Shown: positions 23,132-34,159 of the stretch, in pieces | Position numbering within the stretch: position 1 is the stretch's first letter | How the letters are laid out: each line of letters starts with the position of its first letter | Assembly: GCF_902148845.1 (NCBI RefSeq) | Contig: NC_043746.1 | Span: forward strand, 5,026,653-5,090,652 | Length of the DNA: 64,000 nucleotides | From: Salarias fasciatus | Lineage: Eukaryota; Chordata; Actinopteri; Blenniiformes; Blenniidae | Reading direction: 5' to 3' | Notes under the pieces: model-generated | What the model was told of the DNA's origin: nothing | The model's input: the letters and a program-made list of their open reading frames with translations, nothing else | Database searches by the model: none | Translations under genes and position numbers: made by a program

Positions 23132-25209
23132 CTAGGATGGTGGGCTGTGCTGAACTGCATTTGAATCATCGACTGGATCGATTCTGAAGTCGGTGGGCCG
23201 CAGCTTCATGACGCTGGCCTTGAGGGAGTACCACCATCCTCTCCAAGTGTACCAAATCACGCCGTCGTCCGTCATGGCGCTGTAGTGCCCCTTGGGATAG
23301 TACCGACCGTTCAGGTGGGCTGAGTGACACCTATTGGGAGTGAATGGGAAACAACTCTTGAGTGACTGCCGAGTGCGAGCACCAAAAAGTGGATATGATC
23401 ATGTGGAAACCCCTACTTGTTGAACCACCAGCCTCCTTTGTCCTCCTGGGCACAGTTCCCTTGCTCGTAGTTGTCGTTGTCCTGGTCGTGGGTGCTGAAT
23501 GGGATGCCCTGGTGGCTGGCCCACGCCGACACTCCCACCATGAAGTTCCCAGAGAAGCCGTCTCCAGCTGTCCCCACATAGGCTCCAAAGGTCAGGCGGT
23601 ACTTCTCCTGCGGAGCAGGAAACAAACCGCCGGTCAGCCTGATGAGCTCTGAAATGTGAGTCGACCTGAACACTCCAGTGTGACGTTACCCAGTGCTGCA
23701 GTATGGATTTTAATCATTTTGGACACACTAATCTTTACTGCATAAGGCTTGTGGGCCAAAACCAGCCTGCAAGAGGTTCAAATGCGGCCCGTCAAACCAC
23801 CAAGCAGGTGGTGAACATTCCTAAACGAAATATAACATTGATATATTAAGACATTTCCTCAGAGTACTGGACACAACACAGAGATGAACTGAGAGATCAG
23901 AGACGCTGCCATGAATGATAGCAAACTAGCATCAGCCTCGAAGCCATGCTGGTAAGTTTATGATCACATAATGCAATAATGATCTTTTTTTTTTTCCACA
24001 TTTTCTGCAAAAGTATAATTAAAATTGCACGTACATTGACATTGTAGTAAACTTTGGTTGTAACCTTTTTATCACTGTGCAAACAGACTGAGAAAATCTT
24101 TTAAGTTTAAATGTAAAGGTTGTTGCCGCACTGTTTTACCCACTCAAGATGAATCTGGGCTGTACGTGGCCCCTGGCCTGACAAGTGTTTGATAACCCCA
24201 CTTTAAATGCTGTTCCTATCAATATCATCAATTATAAGGATCAATAAGACCCATCTTCATCATTCATTTAACTCAGAAAGTAGTTTTCAGTTGGTTTTAT
24301 AGATGTATGAGAATACGGGCATACACATGCTGAGCCTTTTTGTCATGCCAGCTTTTAAACAAAACAAGATTTTCTTGTTTGTTTCTGAGCTATTGTGAAT
24401 AAAATCTACATCTTGTTACCAGAGTGATCTACGTCCGAAAGGATTAAAATTAAACCAGGTTCTGGTAAAATTTTACTGAAGGTTATGTCACCTCCTTAGA
24501 TATGTGCACAGTGCTTCTTCTGTTGCTCCCAGGCTGCACAGTGGTGTAGTGGGAAGCACTCGTCTCACCGCAAGAAGTACAAGATTTGAATCCAGAATAG
24601 GTCTTTCTGTTTGTTTGCATGTTCTTCCCTTGCGTTAATGGGTTTTCTCTGGGTGCTCTTTGTTCTCCGTACCACTGTGTGACGTGTGAGACTAAATTCA
24701 AGACACCATGAACCCTGCTGCCATTGTTTCTGTTGTACTGAGTATAACCACTAGAGGGCAACAGAGCTCTCCTGCCATGTCTCCAGATGGAACACCTGAA
24801 CAGTTGACTGTTGACCTGGCAACTATAGTATCTCTAATAGTAAAACATTTATATCAGCTTAATGGCTGACAATGAATCATTCACAATCAGTTATCAAGTT
24901 TGAAAAATAATTTGTTGCAGACGATTCATATCAACACCTTTTCATCAGCTACTCTGAAGTTCTGGTACTCGGCGTAGCGCTGATTCCCATCGAAGTCCTC
25001 CAAGTTGATCCTCAGAGAGTAATTCCCTGAAATACACAGAAGAACACTCACAGCTGCTGTTTGTTTACTGGAAGTAAAGAATCTTCAATGGGTGATGAGT
25101 TATACCGACCCTGAGAGGTAATGCGATGCAGATTGTCATTCCCAAGCCAAAATTCTGCTTCCTTGTTTCCAAAACCATCCTTGTACTCTGCCCAAGACCT
25201 GCTCCCCCC

Positions 25210-25258
<49 letters not shown>

Positions 25259-26405
25259 AGATGGATGAATAATTTTGTTTCTTAATTAATAAAACATTAT
25301 AATATAAAGTTCTCACACACACCTATTAAAAGCCTCTGATCCATCGATCCGTCTCTGCATGACGGTCCATCCTCCTCTGTCGCTCATATCGCAGAACACC
25401 TCGATGGGAGCGGGGCTTCCAGCGGGCCGGATCCAGTATAAACCACTGGATCTGGAGCCAGCACTGAAGACCTGGGAGCAATCTGACACACACACACACA
25501 CACACACAGGTTACACTTGGCCAATGACCCGGTGCTTCTTTCACCGTGTTGCTGTACTGAGGTCCTGACCTGTGAACTGTGTGTCCTGGCTCTGGTTCAC
25601 GCTCACTTTTCCTGGGTTGCCAGGTTGGTTCAGTGTTCGTAATCTGTCTATGAGGAGCTGTTTTTTCTCAAGTTCCATCTTCAGAAGCTTCTCTTTTTCC
25701 CGCAGCTGAGCCACCTCCTCCTGGCACCCGTCTGATGCCTACACACACACACACGCACACACATACACGCACGCACGCACTTTGACTACTACGATCATCC
25801 ATATGTAATCAGTCCACATGAGATCAAGCAGGAAAATTCCATTCAGTCACACGCTACACATCAGATGAAGCGTTTGATGCCTTACGCACCAACATTGGCT
25901 CAGAAACTCTGAGCAGACGGAGCATCTTAATCCCATTTACTCATCTTTGCCACTCAATAATGAAACTGTCCTACAAAACCCAGCAAACATGAAAATAACA
26001 TCACTATGTGCCCATTATCCTGACATTGCAACTTGTTCCTTTACTGATTGGTAACATGCAAACACTGAAAGAAACTGTATTTCATAGAAAGTTGTTTCAA
26101 GGGTTTTAAATAGCAGAGGATTGGCTGGATGAGCACAACTTGACTGCTTCTTTACCCGTTAGTCACACTGAGTGTTTTCATGGAGGCTCAGCTTGATCAG
26201 TGTAAACAGTAACATATTTGTTGAGCTAAAATTAACGCACACAATAAGGAATCAATGACATGAAGCAACACATTTCAAGGTTTGGACACATTTCACGAGG
26301 CAACATTAAGGACTGAACAACACCATTCATCTGTGAAATCTAAATACTTACATTTATAGACTGAGCTGCAGCGATGGCCAGCAGCAGGAACAGAGGCCCT
26401 GTCAT
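23132..26405 (-). CDS. fgl1: fgl1, fibrinogen-like protein 1 / hepassocin (complete, 7 exons)
   Basis: Secreted liver protein with a fibrinogen C-terminal domain; in mammals a hepatocyte mitogen and LAG-3 ligand. Exons in transcript order: 26405-26352, 25738-25570, 25482-25323, 25198-25110, 25026-24938, 23607-23417, 23330-23132. They total 951 bases (316 codons plus stop) with continuous phase; human FGL1 has 312. Residues 1-15 form a signal peptide ([14 protein letters not shown]). Residues ~19-60 form a short amphipathic coiled coil ([20 protein letters not shown]). The fibrinogen domain starts near residue 75 (CSQVFSAG) and shows [14 protein letters not shown], a calcium-site-like [26 protein letters not shown] and [13 protein letters not shown]. 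Only one coiled-coil exon precedes the domain, as in FGL1 rather than fibrinogen chains. The acceptor of the fourth exon is preceded by a G run instead of pyrimidines. Confidence 0.93.
23736..24195. mobile_element. hAT-type MITE remnant in fgl1 intron
   Basis: The left part has 'gtgggccaaaaccagcctgc' and the right part 'ggcccctggcctgacaagtg', with the family layout but both terminal repeats eroded. The boundaries are approximate. Confidence 0.35.
24530..24700 (+). repeat. SINE-like dispersed repeat in fgl1 intron
   Basis: It starts 'ggctgcacagtggtgtagtg' followed by 'gcactcgtctcaccgcaaga' and 'gtttgcatgttctt'. This is the layout of a very common teleost repeat, also present inverted at 54842-55168. 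Confidence 0.55.
25204..25255. repeat. (C)23(AC)n compound tract at an fgl1 splice acceptor
   Basis: Twenty-three C residues followed by AC repeats. In gene sense this is (GT)n then (G)23 ending five bases before exon 25198-25110, so it replaces the usual pyrimidine tract of a 124-bp intron. Confidence 0.9.
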
Positions 26406-27400
26406 CTTCTGTGGACCGGCAGACTCGTAGTCCCGGGAGTTTAGCTTCATGTGTCTGACTGCTGCTCCTTCTCCTAATGTGAGGAGAAACGGTGCAGCAG
26501 GCCCAGATCAAATACCTGATTCTCAACAGCCATAAAACAAACCAGATGCGCATCTGCCCAGAACAGATGTACACTGCTCAAAAAGTAGACACACTGTCCA
26601 GAAAGCACGTCTGATTTTGTTTTCCTGAGAATTCATTCTCCCTCTCTCCCGCCAGCCTCTGGAGTTTTTACGCACTTGCCTCATTTCTTTGGAAGTGCAA
26701 CTGACAAACGGGAACCGTCAAGCACTGTGCCAGCTCGAGTGAACACACAGCAGCGAAAACGGCCTGAAGGTCGCCTCTCACTGCAAGGCCGAGAGCCGAG
26801 AGGACGCTTCGCCTGCAGGGATTACAACAAACCCCAGTGAGCCGAGCGGCTGCTGCGTGTTGCACTCCATCAAAAATAAAAGAGGACAAGCTGCCGAAGA
26901 GTCCTCAGCATGGTACATTAAAAAAGGCCGATATCGCTCTCATGCACAGGTGTCAAACATCAGGCCCACAGGCAGTAAACAGCTCTCCACAAGGTTTCAG
27001 ATACGAGGCCCAGTTAAATGTTTTCAAGTGAAACGATGCTCAGAGCCTCTGAAAACCGTTAAAAAAATTGAAAAAGCTCCATCTTTGTGGAAATGGGGGG
27101 ACGACCTTTTTTGAGAAAGCAGCTTTTTGCAAACTCTCTGATTGTGTTTCCATGTAAACGGGGAAAAACGCAACTCTTCTGGAGCGCTGCTGCTGATGCT
27201 CATGAGCACCAAATCGTTCTTTTTCACATGCTTTATAGATTTACAACAACAACAACAGCTTCCTCCAGACTGTCAGGACTCCCAGGCCAGATTCTCCTGG
27301 ATTTGGTAGTTTTTTTCAGTTTCGTGCCACAAAAGTCCAATTCGGTCATCTGGCTGTACAAATGTCTGCGAACTCACAGTTCTTGAATACGCCTCTAGGT
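26406..27400. other. fgl1 upstream region, no second gene seen
   Basis: It presumably holds the fgl1 promoter next to 26405. A hAT-MITE end (CAGGTGTCAAACATCAGGCC) begins near 26946. No coding exons were recognised. Confidence 0.4.
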
Positions 27401-27462
27401 GCTACTTGGACACATCATCAGTGATGAACCCGAGGTCATAGGGTGTTTCGGGTCTTTGATAA

Positions 27463-29398
27463 TCAAACACCCTCGCTCGGGCGACCCAGCCGGGGGTGAT
27501 CAGCCCCAGACTTGTGTCCAAGTGGCCCACTACTCCACGGATCCCCCCTCCGGATCCATAGCCATCTAGAGGCTTTTTCCACAGCCTCAGTGATGTTTTT
27601 GATGGCTCCTCGGCACAGCTGCCCTTTTACTCCAAGGAGTTTAAGGATTCGGGGTAGTGACTGGCCAGCAAAACCCCGACACCCCACCTCGACTGGTTCG
27701 CAGCGGGCTTTCCAACCATTGCTCCGGCACTCAGTCACTAGCTCTGCGTATTTGGCCCTCTTGCGCTCATTGGCCTCCTCCAATCTGCCTTCCCAGGGGA
27801 CGGTAAGCTCGACCAGGACCACTTGCTTAGTTGACTCTGATGTTAACACCACGTCTGGGCGGAGTGAAGTGGCCAGGATGTTTTCTGGGAATTTGAGCTG
27901 CCTCCCCAGGTCGACTCGGAGTTTCCAGTCTCTTGCAGTGGTGAGAAGCCCCCCAGAAGACCTTGGCTGATGTTGCACCTTGTCCCCAGCTCTGACAAAG
28001 GTGATGGACTGCTTGGGGTTGTGCTGGTACCTGCAGTTGGTCATTGCTGTGCTGAGTGTGTCTGCCAGAGCCCTAAGGACCTGGTCGTGATGCCAGCCGT
28101 ACCGTCCTTCCCCCAAGGCCTTTGGGCAGCAACTTAGGATGTGCTCCAGGGTGGCTCTCCTCTGGCACAACTGGCATGCTGCAGTGTTCGCTAAGCCCCA
28201 ACGCTGCAGATTAGTTGGGCTTGGGAGAACATCATATACTGACTGAATGAGGAACTTAATGTGCTGGGGTTCAAGTCTCCAGAGCTCTGGCCAGGTGATT
28301 TTTCGCTGTTCAGCATGGCCCCACCTCATCCAGGCGCCTTTTTGGTACATAGCCACCATCTTGACCCGCCGATCCTCCTCCACCTCTGCTCTGATCTCAT
28401 CCTGAACCATATGACGTTTCTCCCTTCCTCTGGCTTTGTCGTAGCGGGGCTTGGGGAAGCTGCCAAGTCCCGCCCGGCCCACTGCCGTGTTGCCCACCAA
28501 GATGTTATGCTGCAATCGTGCCTCTGCTCTATCAACAGCTTCCTGTGCCTTCCACTTCCTCCCAGTTTTCACCAGGATTCCTGCTGTGGCAACTTTTTCG
28601 TTGGCCGAGTCCCGATACATCATCACCTCCCTGGCACGTGTGATCATAAACTCCTCCAACAGGCTGCTGATTGGGAGCTGCAGCATGGTGGAAAGGTCAT
28701 ACAGTGCGATGCTGCTGAGGGATCGGGGGAGCCCAAGCCACCTGCGGAGAAACTGACTGATGGTCCATTCCAGTGTCTCCACCGTGGACATGGGCACTTC
28801 ATAGACCAGCAGGGGCCAAAGGAGTCTTGGCAGGACACCATGTTGGTAGATCCAGGTTTTGAATTTCCCTGGTAGCCCTGACCTGTCTATTGCTGTGAGC
28901 CATGATGTCAGTTCAGCCTTGGTTTTCTGGAGTGGATCTGAATCCCTCAAGGAGCTGTTGAAGACTTTGCCCAGGCTCTTGACAGGTTTTTCCGTCACTG
29001 TTGGAATTGGTGTCCCTCCTATAGCAGAGCGGAACTGGTCAGCCACCCTGCCTTTCTTCAGGACCAGAGACCTGGACTTGGTGGGCTTGAAACTCATCCT
29101 TGCCCGAGAGATGAGCCGCTCTAGCCCTTGCAGTAGCCATCTGCAGCCAGGAACAGAGGTTGACGTCACTGTGAGGTCATCCATAAAAGCTCTTATGGGG
29201 GGCTGCCGAGTGCCAGATCTTGACAAGGGGCCTCTACACTCCACCTCAGCTGACTTCACGATCATGTTCATGGCCAGGGAGAAGAGTGGCACTGAAATTG
29301 TGCAGCCTGTTATAATACCCTTCTCCAGGCGTTGCCAGGCAGATGTTAATGATCCCGATGTTACCCTCAAGTGGAAGTTGTTATAATAGTCCAGGATG
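27463..29398 (-). mobile_element. Hero/R2-group LINE, 5'-truncated, long open frame
   Basis: A non-LTR retrotransposon with a restriction-like endonuclease. The open frame of about 635-645 codons starts inside the reverse transcriptase (from ~29398, YYNNFHLRVTSGS) and runs to the stop at 27463. Visible parts: RT motif C (AFMDDLTVTS), RT thumb, a Cys/His knuckle (CQLCQRRATLEHILSCC), and the endonuclease core (RPDVVLTSESTKQVV, LVELTVPWE, KRAKYAELV) followed by a C-terminal VEVGCRGFAGQSL block. Order RT, CCHC, PD-D/E endonuclease is the R2/R4/Hero/NeSL arrangement, and the wording matches fish Hero-like copies as I remember them. The 5' half (DNA-binding domain and RT motifs 0-4) is absent. The remaining frame has no stop, so the insertion is probably young; it cannot mobilise itself. 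Confidence 0.82.
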
Positions 29399-29702
29399 AC
29401 TACTGTTAATATTTATAGCATATTGTTGTCTGTACTCATAACTTATTGCGCTAAATACATCGCTCAGCAGTTCTGCCTTTGTGCTGCCAGGTAATGAACA
29501 TAAACACGAAACGTTTCTGAAACAACAAAACCTCAAAATACTTTTACATTCATAATGTTGCAATGATGAGACCTTAACTTTGAACCTTAATGTTTAATCA
29601 TCTGCTGTTTTGTAGCCACAACAAAACTGAAAGATGTATTTTCACATTTTACAGACATAATTAAAAATCACACCATACTGAAAACCTTCAATCGTGGTTT
29701 AA
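29399..29702. other. Intergenic stretch, nothing seen
   Basis: AT-rich with no recognisable exon. It may include the distal 3' UTR of the calmegin-like gene, whose nearest AATAAA (minus strand) is at about 29710. Confidence 0.4.
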
Positions 29703-29717
29703 ATTATGCTTTTATTA

Positions 29718-29761
29718 GTGTGTGAGTGAGTGAGTGAGTGAGTGAGTGAGTGAGTGAGTGA

Positions 29762-29848
<87 letters not shown>
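29718..29848. repeat. (GAGT)n(GT)n compound microsatellite
   Basis: About twelve GAGT units run directly into more than forty GT units, 130 bp in all. Confidence 0.95.
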
Positions 29849-29850
<2 letters not shown>

Positions 29851-29952
29851 GCCAGACTTCACTCCTGGAACGTCTTGAACTCTCAACCTTTGCTGCTCTG
29901 TAAATACACTTCCACTATATATTAATTTTTTTTTACCACATTTTTTAACTAA

Positions 29953-30230
29953 GGGCGGCTGTGGTTCAGTGGGGAGAGCAGTCGTCTGACATTCGGGAGG
30001 TTGTTAGTTCGATTTCCGTCCCCCCCGCTGCCTGCATGTCGAAGTGTCCTTGTGCAAGACACTGAACCCTGAATTGCCCCCAGTGGATGGATTGAGCGCC
30101 TTGCATGGCAGCTGCCTCCACTGGTGTGTGAATGTGTGTGTGAATGGGTGAATGTGATAATGTAGTGTAAAGCGCTTTGGTCTCTGCTAATGCAGATGAA
30201 AAAGCACTCTATAAGTGTAGTCCATTTACC
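29953..30230 (+). repeat. tRNA-derived SINE
   Basis: The head (29953-30025) has an A-box-like TGGTTCAGTGGGGAGAG and a B-box GTTCGATTTCC at the right spacing. The body (TGTCGAAGTGTCCTTGTGCA; ACACTGAACCCTGAATTGCC) and the tail (AAAGCACTCTATAAGTGTAG) belong to a widespread percomorph SINE. The head does not fold as a functional tRNA by eye. Confidence 0.8.
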
Positions 30231-30261
30231 ATAACTAACAATTACTTGTTCGTACACAGTT

Positions 30262-33203
30262 TTAAGCCTGAGCGGTGCTTTTCTTGTTCAGCTTCCTCTT
30301 GTGCGTCACTGTGGCTTCTTCTCTTGATGCCTGCTTGTCCGTTTCTGCCCAAAAAAACAAAGTTCATACGGTCAAATGACATTATTCTGAAAATCATCAG
30401 CGAACTGAAGGCAGCCGAAATGATTTCAGAATCATTAAATACCTTTGCTGTGTTTCTGCAGTGTGGACTCGGGGTCGTCTGGCTGAGGATCGTCGCTCTT
30501 CTTATAGTAGTACGGCTGGTCAGGCGGTCCGAACCTCTGGATGGGAAAACACACCGCATGGTCAGCTGAGTGTTGCACGTCTGGATGAACAAGCAGACCC
30601 CAAGCATCCAGAAAGGTCTGTGCCGCACCTTGTCAGGCCACATGAAGCTGATGAAGAGAATGACCGGGAGTCCCACCGCGATGACGTAGACCCCCAGGAG
30701 CCAGGGCCGCTTATCCAGGGCCATCAGCAGGGTCATGATCACACCAGGCTGCAGTGCACAACATCAGATGGCCTGATTTCTGACAGTATATCGAACATCT
30801 CAGCACTCCAATAGAAACATATAAATTATCAACAAGCTACAAACAGCATGAGGAACTCGACTGCAGCTCTGGGATGAAGGAACCATGATCCATCCATCGT
30901 CCATTTTCCATACATCTTCAGCCCCATTTCCAACTTTATGATGGAACATTTCAAAAACAACCCATCGCCGTGGAAACGGGGAAAACGTCACTTGCTCAGG
31001 CTCTGGGTCAGGGGTCGGCAACCCTTGGTATGCGTGCCACGGGTGTCACGCCTGGTATTAAAGCTAGGGTCAGCGATCTTGGAAAACTAGCATGTATTCA
31101 AATGTAGCATCTCCCCAAGGCTCCGCCCAGCTCCCACCCCATTGGAGGAGCTCCCACTGTTACGGGGGAACGCACTGGACGCGGAAGCGCTGTGCACGGA
31201 GTTTCTGATCACCTCCCATGTTAACCTATCTGACTGCCCGCACACAACGCGTATGGCAGGCCATTAGAGACAATAGTCGTCATTCAGTTACTCGTCAGTA
31301 AAGAGAAAAACGCCGCAAACGGCCACGCACTCTGCAGCGCACACTCTGCTTTGTTCTATTTTTCACGCGGGGGGGGGGCTCTGATTGGTTTCTTAAGAGC
31401 GGTCCGCACCTTACGATTGGTCGGAGTTTGCGGCCTGTGGTCCTGTGGCCGCTACAGTTGTCAGATTTTTTCCGCACCTTTTTCCGTCCACATAATGTAT
31501 TGACTTCTCTCAGTATGACAAAAAGTGCTTTTGGACAACATCGCCTACCCTAGCTTTAACACTAGGCACGCTTATATGCGCCCCATAGTATATGGCTTAT
31601 AGGGCAGAGCGGATTGTAAATATGTCATGTAAACGCCCGAATGGATCCGCTTCACTTGGAACGGATTGTATTTTGGAGCCGATTGTACGTGGTAGTGTAC
31701 ACCGATCCATAATCCGCTCCTTGTGTCACATGAAGGCTGCCTGACAGCGGATCGGAAAAAAAAGGGGGGGATTATTTGTTCCGTGCATGCGTTCCCTCGT
31801 ACGTAGTGACGTGATGACCTTCACAGTAAACGGGAAGCAGGACAGTCAAAAGCAAGCAAAAGAACATGATGGTGGTTGAAAAACCCTTTTTAAATAAAAA
31901 CCCCAAGAGAAAAAACACTGGAGAGGCGATATGGAAGCAAATCGCACTACAGCGAGTTGTTCAAAGAGCTCCGTAGAAGAATACGAGCAATTGCCTGGTC
32001 GGTGTTATGAATTAACTGGTTCCCATGTTAACGAGTGACGGCAGAATTCTGTGTAAATACATGCTGATAACAGCAGTTGTTAAAGACTCACAAAAGATTT
32101 AAAACTTATATATTCACTGTAACTGTAGATAATCGACATTTGCTAGAACGAGTACAAGTCTCAGTCATATATTGGTCACAAGATAACATGGGCACCAGTT
32201 AATTTGAGACATCGGCATGCTGAGCACAAAGCACAACATTTATGAAAGCACTTTTTGGAGTTAAAGCAACACTAAGGAACTTTCAGTTTTCGTTGATTTT
32301 GGCGGCGCCAGTGGACAAAAACGGTAGTGTTTTGCCTGAACGAATACTACAGTTCCCATGAGGACTTGCGCGTGGCTTCGTAATATGCTGCTCCTGGTGG
32401 CATGCTGTCGGACTGAACTCGCCTTCATTTGTTTCCAGTGGCTGTGTGAAGGACGGATAGCGACAAGGTAATGAATCTAATGGTGGCTAAACAATATTAT
32501 ATCATGATGTGACGCATGCCGTAAAGCAGTCCGCACATTTGGAGTTTTTTAGTGTGCAGGGTTCCTACCACCCTCCTCACAGTTGCTTAGTCCAAGTGGA
32601 AGCAATACTGACACCCTCAGGCTGTGGCAGAGGGGTCATTCAACTAGTTGTAAGTCGATGTATCATCACAAAAGATATTAAAATGTTTTATTATGGTTGA
32701 AAAGTTCCTTAGTGTCACTTTAATAACAGAAAAATATCTTTAAATATATGATTGTATGTGCTTTATCTGAATGGAATAAATTTCCAGGTAGGCTATGTTG
32801 GAAATCTTTTTGTATTTTGTGTGAACTTGCGTTTTAGTTGAAAATGGCACACACATTGATGAGAAAATTTTAAACTGGCACTCCATGACAAAAAGGTTGC
32901 CGACCCCTGCTCTAGGTGTAGATGAGGGAAAACAACTCGAAATTTCAACCAGATGGTACAAATAATGCCAGTGCCTTGTAAACACAAACACCATAAGATT
33001 ACATTTTAATGCATTGTGGATTATAGTAATTAGCCAGACAGACGGATGATACCCGATAAACCACTAACCAATAGAGCTGAGTATTATTGTTCAGCCAAAG
33101 GAACAAAGACTTAGTAGGCTGAAGTGCTTACCGAACCTGCAGCCGACACTGATTTCACCCCGTCTGCTAATATGAGGGACAGGACCACAAAGATGACCTC
33201 CAT
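30262..33203 (-). CDS. Small calnexin/calmegin-tail-like membrane protein (4 coding exons)
   Basis: Unrecognised gene of 122 codons. Exons in transcript order: 33203-33132, 30748-30629, 30536-30443, 30344-30262; total 369 bases, phases 0, 0, 1. Exon 1 starts with the ATG right after an acceptor and encodes a signal-peptide-like segment (MEVIFVVLSLILADG, then SVSA). Exon 2 encodes PGVIMTLLMALDKRPW plus a membrane helix (LLGVYVIAVGLPVILFISFM). Exon 3 contains YYYKKSDDPQPD, very close to the start of the calnexin cytosolic tail as I recall it (EYKKTDAPQPD); the helix and WPDK resemble calmegin (SFCWPRK). Exon 4 is Lys/Arg-rich, ending KRKLNKKSTAQA. The lectin domain and P-domain are absent, and no exon for them was seen upstream to 46 kb. 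A non-coding first exon probably ends at 33614. It could be a lineage-specific mini-gene or a truncated paralogue. Confidence 0.7.
31058..31559. mobile_element. Second TTAA-type MITE family (GCTAGGGT ends)
   Basis: A 502-bp element with ends TTAAAGCTAGGGTCAGCGAT and, inverted, TTAAAGCTAGGGTAGGCGAT. It is non-coding and nested 50 bp inside the hAT element. The ends share TTAAAG with the other MITE family here, but the rest is unrelated. Confidence 0.8.
32261..32723. mobile_element. TTAA-flanked MITE, copy 2
   Basis: An inverted copy of the element at 4123-4554, 463 bp, ends TTAAAGCAACACTAAGGAAC and inverted TTAAAGTGACACTAAGGAAC. It is slightly longer because of an insertion near 32525-32560. 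Confidence 0.82.
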
Positions 33204-33295
33204 CTGTGAGACATCAGGTCAGACGAGTTTAACTCAGCCTTTTGTTTTCACATAGACGCTGATATAAACAGGGTTAAAGAAGGTCGGCCTCACAA

Positions 33296-33296
<1 letters not shown>

Positions 33297-33342
<46 letters not shown>
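33297..33342. repeat. (AC)n microsatellite
   Basis: About 22 AC units, upstream of the first coding exon of the calmegin-like gene. Confidence 0.9.
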
Positions 33343-33344
<2 letters not shown>

Positions 33345-33613
33345 ATCGACACACCTGCAGTGTATACACAGGTTTTACTCAACATTCTCAGATAACAGCA
33401 CGACCCTGTCATCCACCTGCCTCCATCCACAACCAAACAGACAGAAAGCAGAAAAGCAGTTTTCTGAGCAAGAGATATGAGAGAAAACAAACTCACAAAT
33501 ATTATAATTAAAAAGAGAGTCAAGCGAGGCATAGAGAAGATTAAAATGTTGGAGTTTATTCAAAGAGTAGCAGACAGGAAGAGCCAAAGAGTACCAAAGT
33601 GAACACATTTACC

Positions 33614-33690
33614 TTTTCAACGCGGCGAATGTTCAGTTTCCTGCTGTTCCTTCAATGTCTCTTCCTGAAGACTCACAGACACACAGTGTT
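33614..33690 (-). other. Possible non-coding first exon of the calmegin-like gene
   Basis: In gene sense it ends GTTGAAAAG followed by a GTAAAT donor. Its frames close before the donor, so if spliced to 33203 it would be 5' UTR. The 5' limit is unknown. Confidence 0.35.
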
Positions 33691-33699
33691 GGACTTTGG

Positions 33700-34150
33700 C
33701 CCTCGGTCACTCATTACACAGTTAACACTTTAATGGGGTTTAACACCATTATTAACACACACCTGGCAACAGCGGTCAGTCTCTCAGTTAAAAGCCGTAT
33801 TTACACAGCACTGGTGGTAAATGATTGGTGTGAGGGTCCGCACAGAGGTCAGACATAAAAGGAATATCAACAGTGAAAGTAAAACGAGGTTTAATGCATG
33901 CAAGCTGTAAAAAGCAATAAAATGACTTGTTGTGAAGGTGTGTGGAGGAGGTTAATATTCAGGAGTTACTATATCAAGGCAGTGAATACATGATTTCTTT
34001 CACAACCAGAAGGGATGAAATGATGGGAATATAGCTGGTAGTAAACTGGGAGATGTCTACTACAGATCACCGCTGGTATAACACACCACAGGAAACCAAG
34101 GTAACCGAGTCCACATGTAGAATGTGAAGAGTGATTAAAGATCAGCGTGA
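33700..34150. other. Intergenic stretch, nothing seen
   Basis: Ordinary composition, with no coding or repeat signature that I recognise. Confidence 0.4.
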
Positions 34151-34159
34151 TCATGCAAA

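Larger units (their letters stand above)
31009..32909. mobile_element. hAT-type element (non-autonomous) with two nested MITEs
   Basis: The ends are CAGGGGTCGGCAACCC and inverted GGTTGCCGACCCCTG, flanked by the 8-bp duplication CTCTGGGT/CTCTAGGT (one mismatch), as expected for hAT. The interior has no transposase. Two other elements sit inside, at 31058-31559 and 32261-32723; without them the host element is about 0.94 kb. Confidence 0.85.

Noticed and set aside
29718-29848. Regular repeats considered as a CRISPR array
   Set aside because: These are 2- and 4-bp microsatellites without spacers, in a vertebrate genome.
29953-30025. A possible tRNA gene
   Set aside because: The A and B boxes are present, but the stems do not pair well and it continues into a SINE body, so it is the head of a retroposon.
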